Positions 30,104 to 39,942 are shown, counted from the first letter of the stretch. The stretch: DNA of 58,120 nucleotides from Holophagales bacterium (GCA_009837885.1 VXSP01000039.1:2808-60927); one strand, 5' to 3'. The notes: a model not told the origin generated them from the letters alone. Translations and numbers: made by a program.

Positions 30104-31531
30104 GTGCACGAGACCTCAGGAAGCTGGCCTCTCGGCAGCAGTGATCGACCGCTCCGCGTCGCCGTGATCGGCTCCGGTCCCAGCGGCTTCTACGCGATCG
30201 CCGCGCTGTTCAAGGCGGATGGCATCGAGGCCGATGTCGACCTGTTCGATCGCCTCCCTACGCCCTTCGGCCTGGTGCGCGGCGGAGTCGCGCCCGATCA
30301 TCAGAAGATCAAGAACGTCATCAGGGTCTACAACCGCACCGCGCAGTATGAGCGTTTCCGCTTCTTCGGCAACGTCGAGCTCGGCCGCGATGTTTCGGTA
30401 GACGACCTCCGCCGGCACTACGACCACATCGTCTACGCCACCGGCAACGAGTCCGACCGCAAGATGGGGATCCCGGGCGAAGACCTGCCCGGCGTTCACT
30501 CGGCGACCGAGTTCGTCGGCTGGTACAACGGCCATCCCGACTTCCAGGATCGCAGCTTCGACCTGGCATCGGCCAGGCGCGTCGCCGTCGTCGGCAACGG
30601 CAACGTGGCGATGGACGTGACCCGCGTCCTGGCGCGCAGCCCGGACGAACTCGCACCCACCGACATCACCGCCGAATCGCTCGCCGTGCTCCGGGAAAGC
30701 AGGGTCGAGGAGGTCGTCCTGCTCGGGCGCCGCGGTCCGGCCCAGGCGGCGTTCTCACCCCAGGAGATCAAGGAGATCGGATCGCTCGAAGGCGTCAGCC
30801 TGCTGGTGTCCGAAGCGGAGATGGACCTCGACGAGATCAGCAGCACCTGGCTCGAGGAGAGCGCCGCGCCCAGTGCGCGCCGCAACGTGACCTATCTGAC
30901 CGAAGTCGCCGGCGCCGAAGCCGGCGACGAAGAGCGTCTCGTGACCTGCCGATTCCTCGTTTCGCCCATCGACCTTCAGGCTGGCGACGACGGCCGGGTG
31001 GGCCGGATCGTGATCGAGAAGAACGAGCTCTACGCCGCCGACGACGGCACGCCGCGGCCGCGAGGCACCGGCGAGACCGAAACCCTGGACGTCGACCTGG
31101 TGTTCAAGGCGGTCGGCTACCGCGGCGTCCCGCTGCCGGGCGTCCCGTTCCACGAACGCTGGGGCATCCTGCCGAACGACGAAGGCCGCCTGCAGACCGA
31201 GCCGGACGGCGAGATCGTGCCGGGCCAGTACGTCGTCGGCTGGGCAAAACGAGGCCCGACCGGCCTGATCGGCACGAACAGCCCCGACTCGACCGCCACC
31301 GTCAAGAAGATGATCGAGGACATCGACGGCATGACCGCCCCGGCCGACTCCGCCAGGGCCCCGGAGAGGATTGTCGAACTGCTGCGCGAACGCGGCGTCG
31401 ACTTCGTGAGCTTCGACGACTGGAACCTCCTCGACGAGGACGAGGTTCGGCTCGGAGAGGCGCAGAGCAAGGTCCGCGAGAAGTACACCGACGTCGAGTC
31501 GATGATGGCGGCTGTAAACCGACTCCGGTAG
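30104..31531 (+). CDS. Ferredoxin-NADP reductase, adrenodoxin-reductase type
   Basis: 475 residues with FAD motif VAVIGSGPSGFYAI at the N-terminus, then TPFGLVRGGVAPDHQKIK, the NADP-binding VVGNGNVAMDVTRVL, and the C-terminal GWAKRGPTGLIGTN. These are hallmarks of FprA/adrenodoxin-reductase-like enzymes that move electrons between NADPH and ferredoxin. The start is GTG 30104 after GGAGGCGAGG. Longer in-frame starts at 29975 and 30029 add atypical residues. The length matches characterised FprA proteins. Confidence 0.9.
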   Translation: MHETSGSWPLGSSDRPLRVAVIGSGPSGFYAIAALFKADGIEADVDLFDRLPTPFGLVRGGVAPDHQKIKNVIRVYNRTAQYERFRFFGNVELGRDVSVDDLRRHYDHIVYATGNESDRKMGIPGEDLPGVHSATEFVGWYNGHPDFQDRSFDLASARRVAVVGNGNVAMDVTRVLARSPDELAPTDITAESLAVLRESRVEEVVLLGRRGPAQAAFSPQEIKEIGSLEGVSLLVSEAEMDLDEISSTWLEESAAPSARRNVTYLTEVAGAEAGDEERLVTCRFLVSPIDLQAGDDGRVGRIVIEKNELYAADDGTPRPRGTGETETLDVDLVFKAVGYRGVPLPGVPFHERWGILPNDEGRLQTEPDGEIVPGQYVVGWAKRGPTGLIGTNSPDSTATVKKMIEDIDGMTAPADSARAPERIVELLRERGVDFVSFDDWNLLDEDEVRLGEAQSKVREKYTDVESMMAAVNRLR

Positions 31532-31555
31532 GTGCGCGGGTCTTCTGACCCCGCT

Positions 31556-31597
31556 GCCGCCGAAGGCGGCCAGGAAACGCGCCGGCCGAAGGCCGGC
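31556..31597. terminator. Tandem GC-rich hairpins between convergent genes
   Basis: Two perfect hairpins with GAA loops lie in a row: GCCGCC/GGCGGC at 31556-31570 and GCCGGCC/GGCCGGC at 31581-31597. They fill the 71-bp gap between the ends of the convergent ferredoxin reductase and P5C dehydrogenase genes. No T-tract follows, so a bidirectional or factor-assisted terminator is inferred. Confidence 0.5.
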
Positions 31598-31602
31598 TCC
31601 GC

Positions 31603-33231
31603 TCATCTGCCCATGTGCGGATACCGGTAGTCCACCGGCGGCGCAAAGTTCTCCTTGACAGCCCGCTGGGAAGTCCAGCGCAGCAGGTTGGCCATGGAGC
31701 CCGCCTTGTCGTTGGTCCCGGACGCGCGGGCCCCACCGAAGGGCTGTTGGCCGACGACCGCCCCGGTCGGCTTGTCGTTGATGTAGAAGTTGCCGGCGGC
31801 GTGGCGCAGGCGGGCGCCGATGCTGGCCACCGCCGTCCGGTCGTTGGCGAATACCGCTCCAGTCAACGCGTACGGGCTCGTCGTGTCGCAGAGCTCGAGA
31901 GCCTCGTCGAGCGCGCCGTCCTCGTACACGAAGATCGTCAGCACCGGCCCGAAGATCTCCTCGCTCATCAGGCGAGACCGCGGATCCTCGCTGCGGACGA
32001 CGGTGGGCTCGACGAAGTAGCCGGCCGCGTCGTCGCGGCCGCCGCCGGAGACGATCTCGTAAGCCGAATCACCCTCCGCGTCGGCGAGATAGCCGGAGAT
32101 GCTGTTGAAGGACGACTGGTCGATGACCGCGGCCATGAAGTTCGAGAAGTCGACCGGCGATCCCATCGACACGGTCGCCAGTTCGTCGCAGAGGCGCTCC
32201 CGCACGTCGCTCCAGAGCGATGCGGGGATGTACGCGCGCGAAGCCGCGGAGCACTTCTGCCCCTGGTACTCGAAGGCGCCGCGGATCAGTGCCGTACTCA
32301 GCGCGGCCACGTCCGCCGAAGGGTGGGCGAAGACGAAGTCCTTGCCGCCGGTCTCGCCGACGATCCGCGGATACGTGTCGTAGTTCTCGATCTGGTCACC
32401 GATCGTCCGCCACATCCGCTGGAACACGGGCGTCGAACCGGTGAAGTGGATGCCCGCCAGGTGGCGGCTGGCCAGGACCGGATCGCCCACCGTGGCGCCC
32501 GGGCCGGGCACGAAGTTGATCACGCCCGGAGGCAGCCCGGCCTCTTCGAGCAGCTTCATCAGGTAGTAGCCCGAGAGCAGTGCGGTGGACGCGGGCTTCC
32601 ACAGGACGGTGTTGCCCATAATCGCCGCCGAGGTCGGCAGGTTGCCGGCGATCGCGGTGAAGTTGAACGGCGTGACCGCGAACACGAAGCCCTCGAGCGC
32701 CCGGTACTCGACGTAGTTCCAGATTCCCGGCGACGAGACGGGCTGCTGGCCGTAGAGCTCCTCCGCGAACGCGACGTTGAAACGCAGGAAGTCGATCAAC
32801 TCGCAGGCGGAGTCGATCTCGGCCTGGTAGCAGGTTTTCGACTGGTTCAGCATGGTGGCGGCGTTCACCGTCGACCGCCATGAACCGGCCAGAAGCTCGG
32901 CCGCGCGCAGGAAGATCGCCGCCCGCTCCTCGAACGGCATCGCGGACCAGGCCGGCCAGGCCTCTTGGGAGGCCGCTACGGCCGCCTCGACTTCGGCGGC
33001 GCCGGCCTGGTGGCACGTGCCGAGAGCATGAGCGTGATCGTGAGGGCAGATGACGTCCTGGGTGCGACCGGTGCGAATCTCGCGCCCGCCGGCAAGGACC
33101 GGAATCTCGACCCGCTCGCCGAGCATCTGCTTCAGGCGTGTCTCCAGAGCGGAGCGCTCGGCGGAACCGGGCGCGTAGTCGAGTACGGGTTCGTTGCGGG
33201 GTGCGGGAACTTGCAAGGTGCCGTTCGGCAT
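31603..33231 (-). CDS. pruA: L-glutamate gamma-semialdehyde (P5C) dehydrogenase
   Basis: A 542-residue aldehyde dehydrogenase of the P5CDH class. Visible features: YRALEGFVFAVTPFNFTAIAGNLP, WKPASTALLSGYYLMKLLEEAG, GETGGKDFVFAH with the general-base Glu, the catalytic Cys in GQKCSAASRAYIP, and NDKPTGAVVGQQPFGGARASGTNDKAG. It oxidises glutamate semialdehyde to glutamate. No proline dehydrogenase domain is attached. Together with the nearby ornithine aminotransferase it would complete ornithine breakdown to glutamate. The ATG follows AGGAGA. Confidence 0.95.
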   Translation of the reverse strand: MPNGTLQVPAPRNEPVLDYAPGSAERSALETRLKQMLGERVEIPVLAGGREIRTGRTQDVICPHDHAHALGTCHQAGAAEVEAAVAASQEAWPAWSAMPFEERAAIFLRAAELLAGSWRSTVNAATMLNQSKTCYQAEIDSACELIDFLRFNVAFAEELYGQQPVSSPGIWNYVEYRALEGFVFAVTPFNFTAIAGNLPTSAAIMGNTVLWKPASTALLSGYYLMKLLEEAGLPPGVINFVPGPGATVGDPVLASRHLAGIHFTGSTPVFQRMWRTIGDQIENYDTYPRIVGETGGKDFVFAHPSADVAALSTALIRGAFEYQGQKCSAASRAYIPASLWSDVRERLCDELATVSMGSPVDFSNFMAAVIDQSSFNSISGYLADAEGDSAYEIVSGGGRDDAAGYFVEPTVVRSEDPRSRLMSEEIFGPVLTIFVYEDGALDEALELCDTTSPYALTGAVFANDRTAVASIGARLRHAAGNFYINDKPTGAVVGQQPFGGARASGTNDKAGSMANLLRWTSQRAVKENFAPPVDYRYPHMGR

Positions 33232-33354
33232 TTCAGTTGATCTCCTGGGATCTGAGGACCGCTTGGGCGCGGCCGGAGCCGCAGCATAAACCGCGTGCGA
33301 CGGGGGTCAAGGAAACAGGCGAACCCAATGGAATCAGCCTGCTATTCCCGCTCG

Positions 33355-33735
33355 CTAGAAGCCGGCCGGGGTCCCCTGACCTTCCAGCATCCTCCAGGCG
33401 AAAACCAGGATGCCGACGATCAGCAGCGTACCGCCGATCGGAGTGATCGCGCCCAGCCAGCGCGGGCCGCCGACGGCTATCGCCGCCACCGTTCCGGAGA
33501 AGATCAGCGAGCCGACGAACAGCAGCCAGCCAGTGAGCCGCAGGTCGACGTTCGAGCCCCGGGCGGCGAGCCCGAGCAGCGCCACCACCACGCCGCCGTA
33601 CATGAGGTAGCGGGCGGCCGTCTCCCACAGCGCCAGGTGCTCGGCGTCGAGCGCGGACCGCAGACCGTGCGCGCCAAAGGCCCCCGCCCCCACCGAGGCG
33701 GCACACATCAACAGTCCCACAAACAGCCAGTTCAC
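33355..33735 (-). CDS. DUF423 (YgdD/TMEM256-like) membrane protein
   Basis: A 126-residue protein with four predicted membrane helices and the family's N-terminal GAGAFGAHGLR signature. YLMYGGVVVALLGL and LIFSGTVAAIAV follow. GTG 33735 is chosen because AGGAGG lies eight bases upstream; the longer frame to 33801 has no ribosome site. Function is not known for this family. It lies 123 bp upstream of the pruA start on the same strand and is divergent from mscS. Confidence 0.85.
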   Translation of the reverse strand: MNWLFVGLLMCAASVGAGAFGAHGLRSALDAEHLALWETAARYLMYGGVVVALLGLAARGSNVDLRLTGWLLFVGSLIFSGTVAAIAVGGPRWLGAITPIGGTLLIVGILVFAWRMLEGQGTPAGF

Positions 33736-33793
33736 TACGGTGGCCTCCTCCGGGCGTCGGCTATCGTAACAACCGGTACGCCCGCCATCGGGC

Positions 33794-34936
33794 GTGGGCA
33801 CTGGACCCGTGGACGCGCAACTGACCGCACTGGAAGGACGGCTAGCCGAGCTGCTTCCGGTCTACGTGCACGAGACATGGGGCGCGTGGCTCCAGTTGCT
33901 GGCTATCGCGTTCGCCTCCGCGCTCAGCGCCTGGGTGGTCTGGTGGATCCTCAAGTTCGGCGCGACGAAGCTCGTCGGGAAGACCAAGACCGAAGTCGAC
34001 GACCGATTGCTCGAGGCGGCGCACTGGCCGCTCTGGGTTTCCGTCTTCCTGATCGGCCTGCGGATGGGCGTTGCCCGATTGCAGCTCCTCGAGAACACCG
34101 AGCAGAGGATCGTCGACGCGCTGCAGACCGTGGCGCTGCTGTTCTGGGTCGTCGCGGCGCTGCGTGCCTCGGGGGTCCTGCTGCGGGCCCTGGCGCGGCG
34201 CCGGAGCGACGGCGCTCTCGTGTCCAGGCACACCGAGCCCCTGTTCGAGAACCTGGCCAAGGTCGCGATCGTGATCCTGGGGGCTTACCTGGTGATCCAG
34301 GCCTGGGGCGCCGACGTCTCCGGGCTCCTCGCCGCCGGTGGCATCGCCGGCCTCGCGGTGGGCTTCGCGGCCCGCGACACCCTGGCGAACCTCTTCGCCG
34401 GCATCTTCATCTTCGCGGACGGGCCCTACAAGATCGGCGACTTCATCACCCTCGACACCGGGGAACGCGGCATGGTCACCGAGATCGGCATCCGCAGCAC
34501 CCGGTTGCTGACCCGCGACGACATCGAGGTGACGATCCCCAATGCGGTGATGGGCAACGCGAAGATCAACAACGAGAGCGGCGGCCCCCACGTCAAGTAC
34601 CGGATCCGCGTCCGGGTCGGCGTGGCCTACACCAGCGACGTCGAGAAGGTCGAGGCCCTGCAGCTTCAGGTCGCCGACGACAACGAGAAGGTGTGCAAGG
34701 AGCCCACACCCCGCGTCCGGTTCCGGGGCTTCGGACCCTCCTCGATCGACTACGAGTTGCTGTGCTGGGTCGAGGAACCGGTGCTCCGCGGCATCGTCAC
34801 CCACGAGCTGGTGAAGGCGACGATCACGGCGTTCGCCGAGGCGGGCATCGAGATCCCGTACAGCAAGCACGACATCTACATCAAGGAAGGGCGGCCCTCG
34901 CGGCAACCCCGCCTAGCCGAGCCCGCGGCCGACTGA
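33794..34936 (+). CDS. MscS-family mechanosensitive channel
   Basis: 380 residues. Four N-terminal hydrophobic segments (about 30-55, 75-90, 105-130 and 150-175) precede the conserved pore helix and beta domain GLAVGFAARDTLANLFAGIFIFADGPYKIGDFI, then a VTEIGIRSTRLLTRDD beta barrel. This is the MscS core, which opens on membrane tension to release solutes. The start is GTG 33794 or GTG 33809; neither has a clear ribosome site. Its 3' end overlaps the convergent helicase gene by 24 bp. Confidence 0.9.
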   Translation: MGTGPVDAQLTALEGRLAELLPVYVHETWGAWLQLLAIAFASALSAWVVWWILKFGATKLVGKTKTEVDDRLLEAAHWPLWVSVFLIGLRMGVARLQLLENTEQRIVDALQTVALLFWVVAALRASGVLLRALARRRSDGALVSRHTEPLFENLAKVAIVILGAYLVIQAWGADVSGLLAAGGIAGLAVGFAARDTLANLFAGIFIFADGPYKIGDFITLDTGERGMVTEIGIRSTRLLTRDDIEVTIPNAVMGNAKINNESGGPHVKYRIRVRVGVAYTSDVEKVEALQLQVADDNEKVCKEPTPRVRFRGFGPSSIDYELLCWVEEPVLRGIVTHELVKATITAFAEAGIEIPYSKHDIYIKEGRPSRQPRLAEPAAD

Positions 34937-36319
34937 CGAAGACCGCGCCCGCCACGGCCGGTGCGGGAACCGGCGGCCAAGCCCGCGCTGAATCTCACGC
35001 CACTTCCTCTCTTCGTCCGGCGTCACGAAGGTGACCGCCTCTCCGGAACGCCCCATGCGGCCAGTTCGCCCGACGCGGTGCGTGAACAGCCGCTCCGAGT
35101 CCGGCAGGTCGTAGTTGATGACCTGGCCGATACCGTTCACGTCCAACCCCCGGGCGGCCACATTCGTCGCCACGAGGATCGGCGCGGCGCCGGAACGGAA
35201 GCCCCTCATCACGCGCTCACGGGCGCCCTGGCTGAGGTTGCCCTGCAGCGCCCCAACCGGATAGCCCAGCGCGTCGAGCTTCTTCGCCAGCTTCCGGACA
35301 CCGTGCTTGGTGCGACCGAAGACGAGGATCGGGTCGCCATTGCGGCGATCCAGCAGCGACCGGAGAGCCTTCATCTTGTCGTCCCTCTGGATCGAATAGA
35401 CCAGATGCTCCACCGCTGGCTCCTCGAGGCCCGCGTCGATCCGGACCTTCACCGGGTTGCGCAGATACTGCTTCGCCGTGTTCGCCACCCAGTTCGGCAT
35501 GGTGGCCGAGAACAGAGCCGTCTGCCTTGAAGCAGGCGTGTGGCCGAGGATCGCCTCGACATCGCGGGCAAAGCCCTGGTCCAGCATCTCGTCGGCCTCG
35601 TCCAGGACGAGGAATCGCACGGCGCCCAGGTCCAGGGACCCCTGTCGCAGATGGTCCAGCGTGCGCCCCGGGGTACCGACAACGACATCGGCTCCTCGTC
35701 TCAACGCCGCCTGCTCACGCCTGATCGGCCGGCCCCCGACGACTTGCGTCACGGACACACCCCGCGATGAAGCCAGACCGGAGACAACTTCGGCGACCTG
35801 AAGGGCAAGCTCCCGCGTCGGCACGAGCACCAGCGCCTGAACCCGCCGAACCGACGGATCGCAGACTTCGGCGATGGGCACGGCAAAGGCCAGCGTCTTT
35901 CCCGATCCTGTCTGAGCCTGTCCGACCAGGTCCCGCCCCGCCAGCAGAGAGGGGATGGACCGCTCCTGAATCGGCGTCGGCGCGGAGATGTTCATACGGC
36001 CGATCGCTGCCCGGGTCGCGGGCCTCACCGCAATGCCGGCGAAGACGGCGCCGGAACGGGCGTCCTCTCCACGACCGGCCGCGGGTTCGACCGGGCGATG
36101 GCTGCCGTTGACCGCTCGGCTGGCCGGAGCGACCTTGGCCGGCGCGCCGGCGCTGTCACGACGTTTGGTGAAGCAGGAGCGGCAGTACACAGGCCTGCCG
36201 GGCTCGGGCCTGAAGGGAACGGTCGTCGGGCTATCGCATTCGGTGCAGACGGCATCGTGGGTTTGCTGCGGCCTTCGGCCGGATGGACGCCGGCCGGTCG
36301 AGCGAGACTTCTTGGGCAT
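34913..36319 (-). CDS. DEAD-box RNA helicase with N-terminal zinc ribbon
   Basis: 468 residues. A basic start leads to a Cys4 zinc ribbon, CTEC and CRSC with 18 residues between (about 25-48), of the CxxC type found before some bacterial helicases. The helicase core is complete: Q motif ISAPTPIQERSIP, AQTGSGKT, PTRELALQ, GTPGRTLDHL, DEADEM, SATMP, ATNVAARGLDV and HRVGRTGRMG. It is RhlE/CshA-like and acts in RNA remodelling or ribosome assembly. It is divergent from the zinc dehydrogenase gene; the 278-bp gap shows no gene. Confidence 0.93.
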   Translation of the reverse strand: MPKKSRSTGRRPSGRRPQQTHDAVCTECDSPTTVPFRPEPGRPVYCRSCFTKRRDSAGAPAKVAPASRAVNGSHRPVEPAAGRGEDARSGAVFAGIAVRPATRAAIGRMNISAPTPIQERSIPSLLAGRDLVGQAQTGSGKTLAFAVPIAEVCDPSVRRVQALVLVPTRELALQVAEVVSGLASSRGVSVTQVVGGRPIRREQAALRRGADVVVGTPGRTLDHLRQGSLDLGAVRFLVLDEADEMLDQGFARDVEAILGHTPASRQTALFSATMPNWVANTAKQYLRNPVKVRIDAGLEEPAVEHLVYSIQRDDKMKALRSLLDRRNGDPILVFGRTKHGVRKLAKKLDALGYPVGALQGNLSQGARERVMRGFRSGAAPILVATNVAARGLDVNGIGQVINYDLPDSERLFTHRVGRTGRMGRSGEAVTFVTPDEERKWREIQRGLGRRFPHRPWRARSSSVGRGLG

Positions 36320-36597
36320 AGGGAAACGAACTCCTCGGGTCGGGAGATAATGATGAGGCGGTCTTGGCGCGGGCGAGCAAGCAGGGGCGAGGACTCATGT
36401 CCACCGCTGCATCAACCCTGGCGCGGCAATCGAGCGTTGTCGGTCGCAATGGCGACCAGGGGACTGCGAGCTGGACCCGGCGGAAAACGCAACCTACACG
36501 ACCCCGACCTCCGAGTCAAAGCCGGCCCCGCCCCTCGGCTCACTAGAATGCCCCTCGGGAACGACATGCCGCGCTCGAACCGGATCAAGGCAGACCA

Positions 36598-37611
36598 GTG
36601 AAGGTCGCGCGCACCACCGCCGCCGGGAGTCTGGAACTCGCCGAGGCGCGGGAACCGCCGATCAGGACCGGCGAGGCGCTGATCGAGCTCGTCTACTGCG
36701 GCCTGTGCGGAACCGATCTCTACAAGCTGGCCGACGCCGGCCGGACGCCGGGAGAGGTGCTCGGGCACGAAGTCGTCGGCAGGGTGATCGCGAGCCGCGC
36801 CGACTCGCTTGCGCCCGGCGACCGGGTCATCGCTCCACATCACGCCCCTTGCGGCGACTGCCGACTGTGCCGGTCCGGCGCCGAGACGATGTGCCCCCGG
36901 TTCGCGGAGAACCTGCTGGACCCGGGAGGTTTCAGCGAGCGCCTGCGGCTCAAGGCCCGGGCGGTTCAACGCACCGTGCGCAAGCTCGATGACGGGCTCG
37001 CCAACGAAGCGGCGGCGTTCGTCGAACCGGCCGCCTGCGTGCTGCGGGGAATCGATCGCGCCGGTCTCGTCGGAGACGCGCCCGAGGTCGTCGTCATCGG
37101 TGCGGGCTCGATGGGTCTGCTCCATCTGCTGGTGCTGCGCGCCTCGTTTCCTGGCGCTCGCATCGTGATCGCCGAACCGGACGCCGGCCGACGGGCCACC
37201 GCAAGGCAGCTCGGCGCTGACGCCGCGGTATCGCCTGAGGCGATCGCCGACCTGGTGAACTCCGCGAGTCCTCAAACTGGCGACGCCGTCTTCGACACGG
37301 CCGGAGGCCAGGAGGCTTTCGACCTGGCGCTCCAGGTCACCCGGCCAGGCGGCCGTGTCGTGCTCTTCGCGCACGCCGCCCACGATGCCCGCGTCTCGTT
37401 CGACATCAACGCCGTCTTCAGGTCCGAGCGCCACGTGATCGGCGCCTACTCGGGCTCCCCCGCCGAGCAGGCGAGGGTGCTCGATCTGCTCCACGACGGC
37501 GCGCTCGACCCGACGCCCCTCGTCACCCACCGCCTGCCCCTGGATCGCGCCGCCGAAGCCGTCGAACTGTGCCGGCGGCGGGAAGCCCTGAAGGTGCTGT
37601 TGCACCCATGA
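36598..37611 (+). CDS. Zinc-dependent medium-chain dehydrogenase
   Basis: 337 residues. The catalytic zinc site has GLCGTDLYKL and GHEVVG. The structural zinc Cys cluster is CGDCRLCRSGAETMC. The Rossmann motif VVIGAGSMGLLHLLVL follows. This is the layout of sorbitol/threonine-type alcohol dehydrogenases, with substrate unknown. GTG start. The stop overlaps the ATG of a second, related dehydrogenase (ATGA), so the two are translationally coupled and probably act on related substrates. Confidence 0.87.
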   Translation: MKVARTTAAGSLELAEAREPPIRTGEALIELVYCGLCGTDLYKLADAGRTPGEVLGHEVVGRVIASRADSLAPGDRVIAPHHAPCGDCRLCRSGAETMCPRFAENLLDPGGFSERLRLKARAVQRTVRKLDDGLANEAAAFVEPAACVLRGIDRAGLVGDAPEVVVIGAGSMGLLHLLVLRASFPGARIVIAEPDAGRRATARQLGADAAVSPEAIADLVNSASPQTGDAVFDTAGGQEAFDLALQVTRPGGRVVLFAHAAHDARVSFDINAVFRSERHVIGAYSGSPAEQARVLDLLHDGALDPTPLVTHRLPLDRAAEAVELCRRREALKVLLHP

Positions 37612-38654
37612 TCCCGGAGCACCAGACACAGGCCTTTCTCACCGGCCCCGGGAGCGTCGAGTTGAGGCGGCTGCCGATGCCCGAACCGGGCGCCGGCGAA
37701 CTGCTGATCCGGGTCGACGCCGCGACCACCTGCGGCACCGACGTCAAGGTCTACCGTCGAGGCAGCCATCCGACCATGCTGGCCCTGCCATCGCCCTTCG
37801 GCCACGAGGTCACCGGCACCGTCGTCCGGGCCGCCGCCGGGGCCGCACACACCGAGGGCGACGCCGTCGTCGTCGCCAACAGCGCCTCCTGCGGCGAGTG
37901 CCAGCCATGCCGGCACAAGCGCGAGAACCTCTGCCGCAACCTCGTCTACCTGAACGGCGCCTTCGCCGACTACCTGCTGATACCCGAAGCCGTCGCGAAG
38001 CGCAGTGTCCACCCGCGGCCGGCCGGACTCGAACCCGTGGTCGCCGCCCTGGCGGAGCCGCTGGCCTGCGCTGTCCACTGCCTCGAACGCTGCCTCGGCG
38101 CCTGGAGCGCTCCGCCCACCGAGGCGCGAACCCTGGTCATCGGCTGCGGGCCGCTGGGGCTCATGCTGATCGACCTGTTCCACAGCATGCGTACTCACGT
38201 CTGCGCGCTCGACCCGCACGCGCACCGGCTGAAGGTGGCCCGCACCTTCGGCGCAGCGGAGACGCGTCGCGGCCGCGCCGGAGACGGCGACAGCTCCCCC
38301 GCGGAAGACCCTTTCGACTTCGCGATCGACGCGACCGGTACGCCCGCCGGCTGGGATCACGCCGTGAGATCGCTCGCTCCCGGCGGCGTCGCCGCCCTGT
38401 TCGGCGGCTGCCGGCCGGGAACCGAGCTTGTGGTCGACGCGGAGCGGGTCCACTACCAGGAACAGACACTGCTGGGCGTCTACCACCATCGGCCCTCGTC
38501 GTTCCGCGCGGCGCTCGACCGGCTGATCGGCGCGCCGGAACGCTACGGAGCGCTCGTGGAACGGGAACTGCCCCTCGACCGGCTGACGGAGGCACTCGAC
38601 CTGATGATCGGCCGTCACGCCCTGAAGGTCGCCATCCGGCCGCATTCCAACTGA
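37608..38654 (+). CDS. Zinc-dependent medium-chain dehydrogenase, second of a pair
   Basis: 348 residues starting at ATG 37608, overlapping the previous stop. The catalytic-zinc motifs are TTCGTDVKVY and PFGHEVTG, and the structural zinc motif is CGECQPCRHKRENLC. The cofactor motif VIGCGPLGLMLI follows. It is a paralogue of the preceding protein but well diverged. The in-frame start at 37569 lies inside the neighbour and is rejected. The substrate is not inferable. Confidence 0.87.
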   Translation: MIPEHQTQAFLTGPGSVELRRLPMPEPGAGELLIRVDAATTCGTDVKVYRRGSHPTMLALPSPFGHEVTGTVVRAAAGAAHTEGDAVVVANSASCGECQPCRHKRENLCRNLVYLNGAFADYLLIPEAVAKRSVHPRPAGLEPVVAALAEPLACAVHCLERCLGAWSAPPTEARTLVIGCGPLGLMLIDLFHSMRTHVCALDPHAHRLKVARTFGAAETRRGRAGDGDSSPAEDPFDFAIDATGTPAGWDHAVRSLAPGGVAALFGGCRPGTELVVDAERVHYQEQTLLGVYHHRPSSFRAALDRLIGAPERYGALVERELPLDRLTEALDLMIGRHALKVAIRPHSN

Positions 38655-38686
38655 CTGTCAAGACAGGCGCTTACCCGCGAGCGCCG

Positions 38687-38692
38687 TATACT
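38687..38692 (+). promoter_or_regulatory. Candidate -10 box TATACT before pheA
   Basis: TATACT lies in the 79-bp gap between the dehydrogenase stop and the pheA ATG, about 40 bp before the start. No convincing -35 is seen. Confidence 0.3.
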
Positions 38693-38733
38693 GCGCCTCG
38701 CGGCCACCAGAGGCCGCGAAAGTCGAGCACCTC

Positions 38734-39942
38734 ATGGCCGCTGCCGAGAATGACCTGTTGCCCGATCTCGAGGCGGTACGCCAGGAACTGGAGCGGGTCG
38801 ACGAGGAACTGCTGAAGGGCTTCCGGCGCCGCGTCGAACTGTCGCGCGAAGTCGCGGGCGCCAAGATCGCCGCCGCCTTCCCGTTCCGCGACCAGTTGCG
38901 CGAGGAGCAACTGCTGACCCGCGTACGGACGATCGCCGCCGACCTCGGCCTCGACCCTCACCAGACGGAGCGCATCTTCCGGCTGCTGATCGAGATGTCG
39001 ATCGCGGCGCAGCAGGGTTACATCCGCGACCTCGACCGGGCGCCGCTCCGCGTCGCGTACCAGGGCGTCGAGGGCTCGTTCAGCCACCTGACCGCCCAGC
39101 GGCAGTACGCCGGCCGGCCCGGAGGCGTCGTGCTGCAGGGCTACGAGCTGTTTCGGGGGGCCGCCGAGGGCGTTCGCGACGGCCGCCACGACATCGCCCT
39201 GCTGCCCATCGAGAACAGCACCGCCGGCAGCATCAACGAAACCTACGACCTGCTGGCCGAAGGCGGTCTGGTGATCACCGCGGAAGTGATCAGCAAGGTC
39301 GCGCACTGCCTGCTCGCGCTGCCCGGCACGGAGATCGAGGACCTCCGGCTCGTGCTCTCTCACCCGCAGGCGCTTCGCCAGTGCGACCAGTTCTTCCACG
39401 ACCACGACTGGCTGCGGCCACAACCCGAGTTCGACACCGCCGGCGCGGCCGCGCGCGTCCGCGAGGGCAACGACCGGACGGTCGGCGCCATCGCCAGCGA
39501 GCCGGCAGCGCGGGTCTTCGGCCTGGAGATCCTCGCCCATGGCATCCAGAACCAGGCCGGGAACTTCACCCGGTTCGTGGAAGTGGCCGCAGAAGCGGCG
39601 CCCTGCCCGCCCGACGTGCCGTGCAAGACCTCGCTGCTTCTGGTCACCGGGCACCAGCCGGGCGACCTGGGCGAGGTGCTGCGGAGCTTCTCGCGGCGCG
39701 GCGTCAACCTGACCAAGATCGAGTCCAGGCCGATTCCGGCAACGCCCTGGCGCTACTGCTTCTACCTCGACATCGAGGGGCACGCCGCTTCGGTGCCGGT
39801 CACCGAAGCGCTCCAGTCGATCGAAGCGAAAGCGAAGGAGCTCCGCATCCTCGGCACCTACCCGAGCGCGCTGCCGTCAGCGCCCGCAGAGCGTCCAAGT
39901 GAAGACGCCGGCGCGAAACGCGCCGCAGCGGACAGCGCCTGA
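38734..39942 (+). CDS. pheA: Bifunctional chorismate mutase/prephenate dehydratase
   Basis: 402 residues. An AroQ-type chorismate mutase helical domain (about 8-90) has LEAVRQELERVDEELLKGFRRRVELSREV. The prephenate dehydratase domain (about 105-280) has VAYQGVEGSFSH and PIENSTAGSINETYDLL. The ACT regulatory domain (about 295-370) has the ESRP motif and GDLGEVLRSFSRRGVNLTKI. It makes phenylpyruvate for phenylalanine, and the ACT domain gives Phe feedback. It competes for chorismate with the MenF step encoded earlier in the window. Confidence 0.95.
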   Translation: MAAAENDLLPDLEAVRQELERVDEELLKGFRRRVELSREVAGAKIAAAFPFRDQLREEQLLTRVRTIAADLGLDPHQTERIFRLLIEMSIAAQQGYIRDLDRAPLRVAYQGVEGSFSHLTAQRQYAGRPGGVVLQGYELFRGAAEGVRDGRHDIALLPIENSTAGSINETYDLLAEGGLVITAEVISKVAHCLLALPGTEIEDLRLVLSHPQALRQCDQFFHDHDWLRPQPEFDTAGAAARVREGNDRTVGAIASEPAARVFGLEILAHGIQNQAGNFTRFVEVAAEAAPCPPDVPCKTSLLLVTGHQPGDLGEVLRSFSRRGVNLTKIESRPIPATPWRYCFYLDIEGHAASVPVTEALQSIEAKAKELRILGTYPSALPSAPAERPSEDAGAKRAAADSA

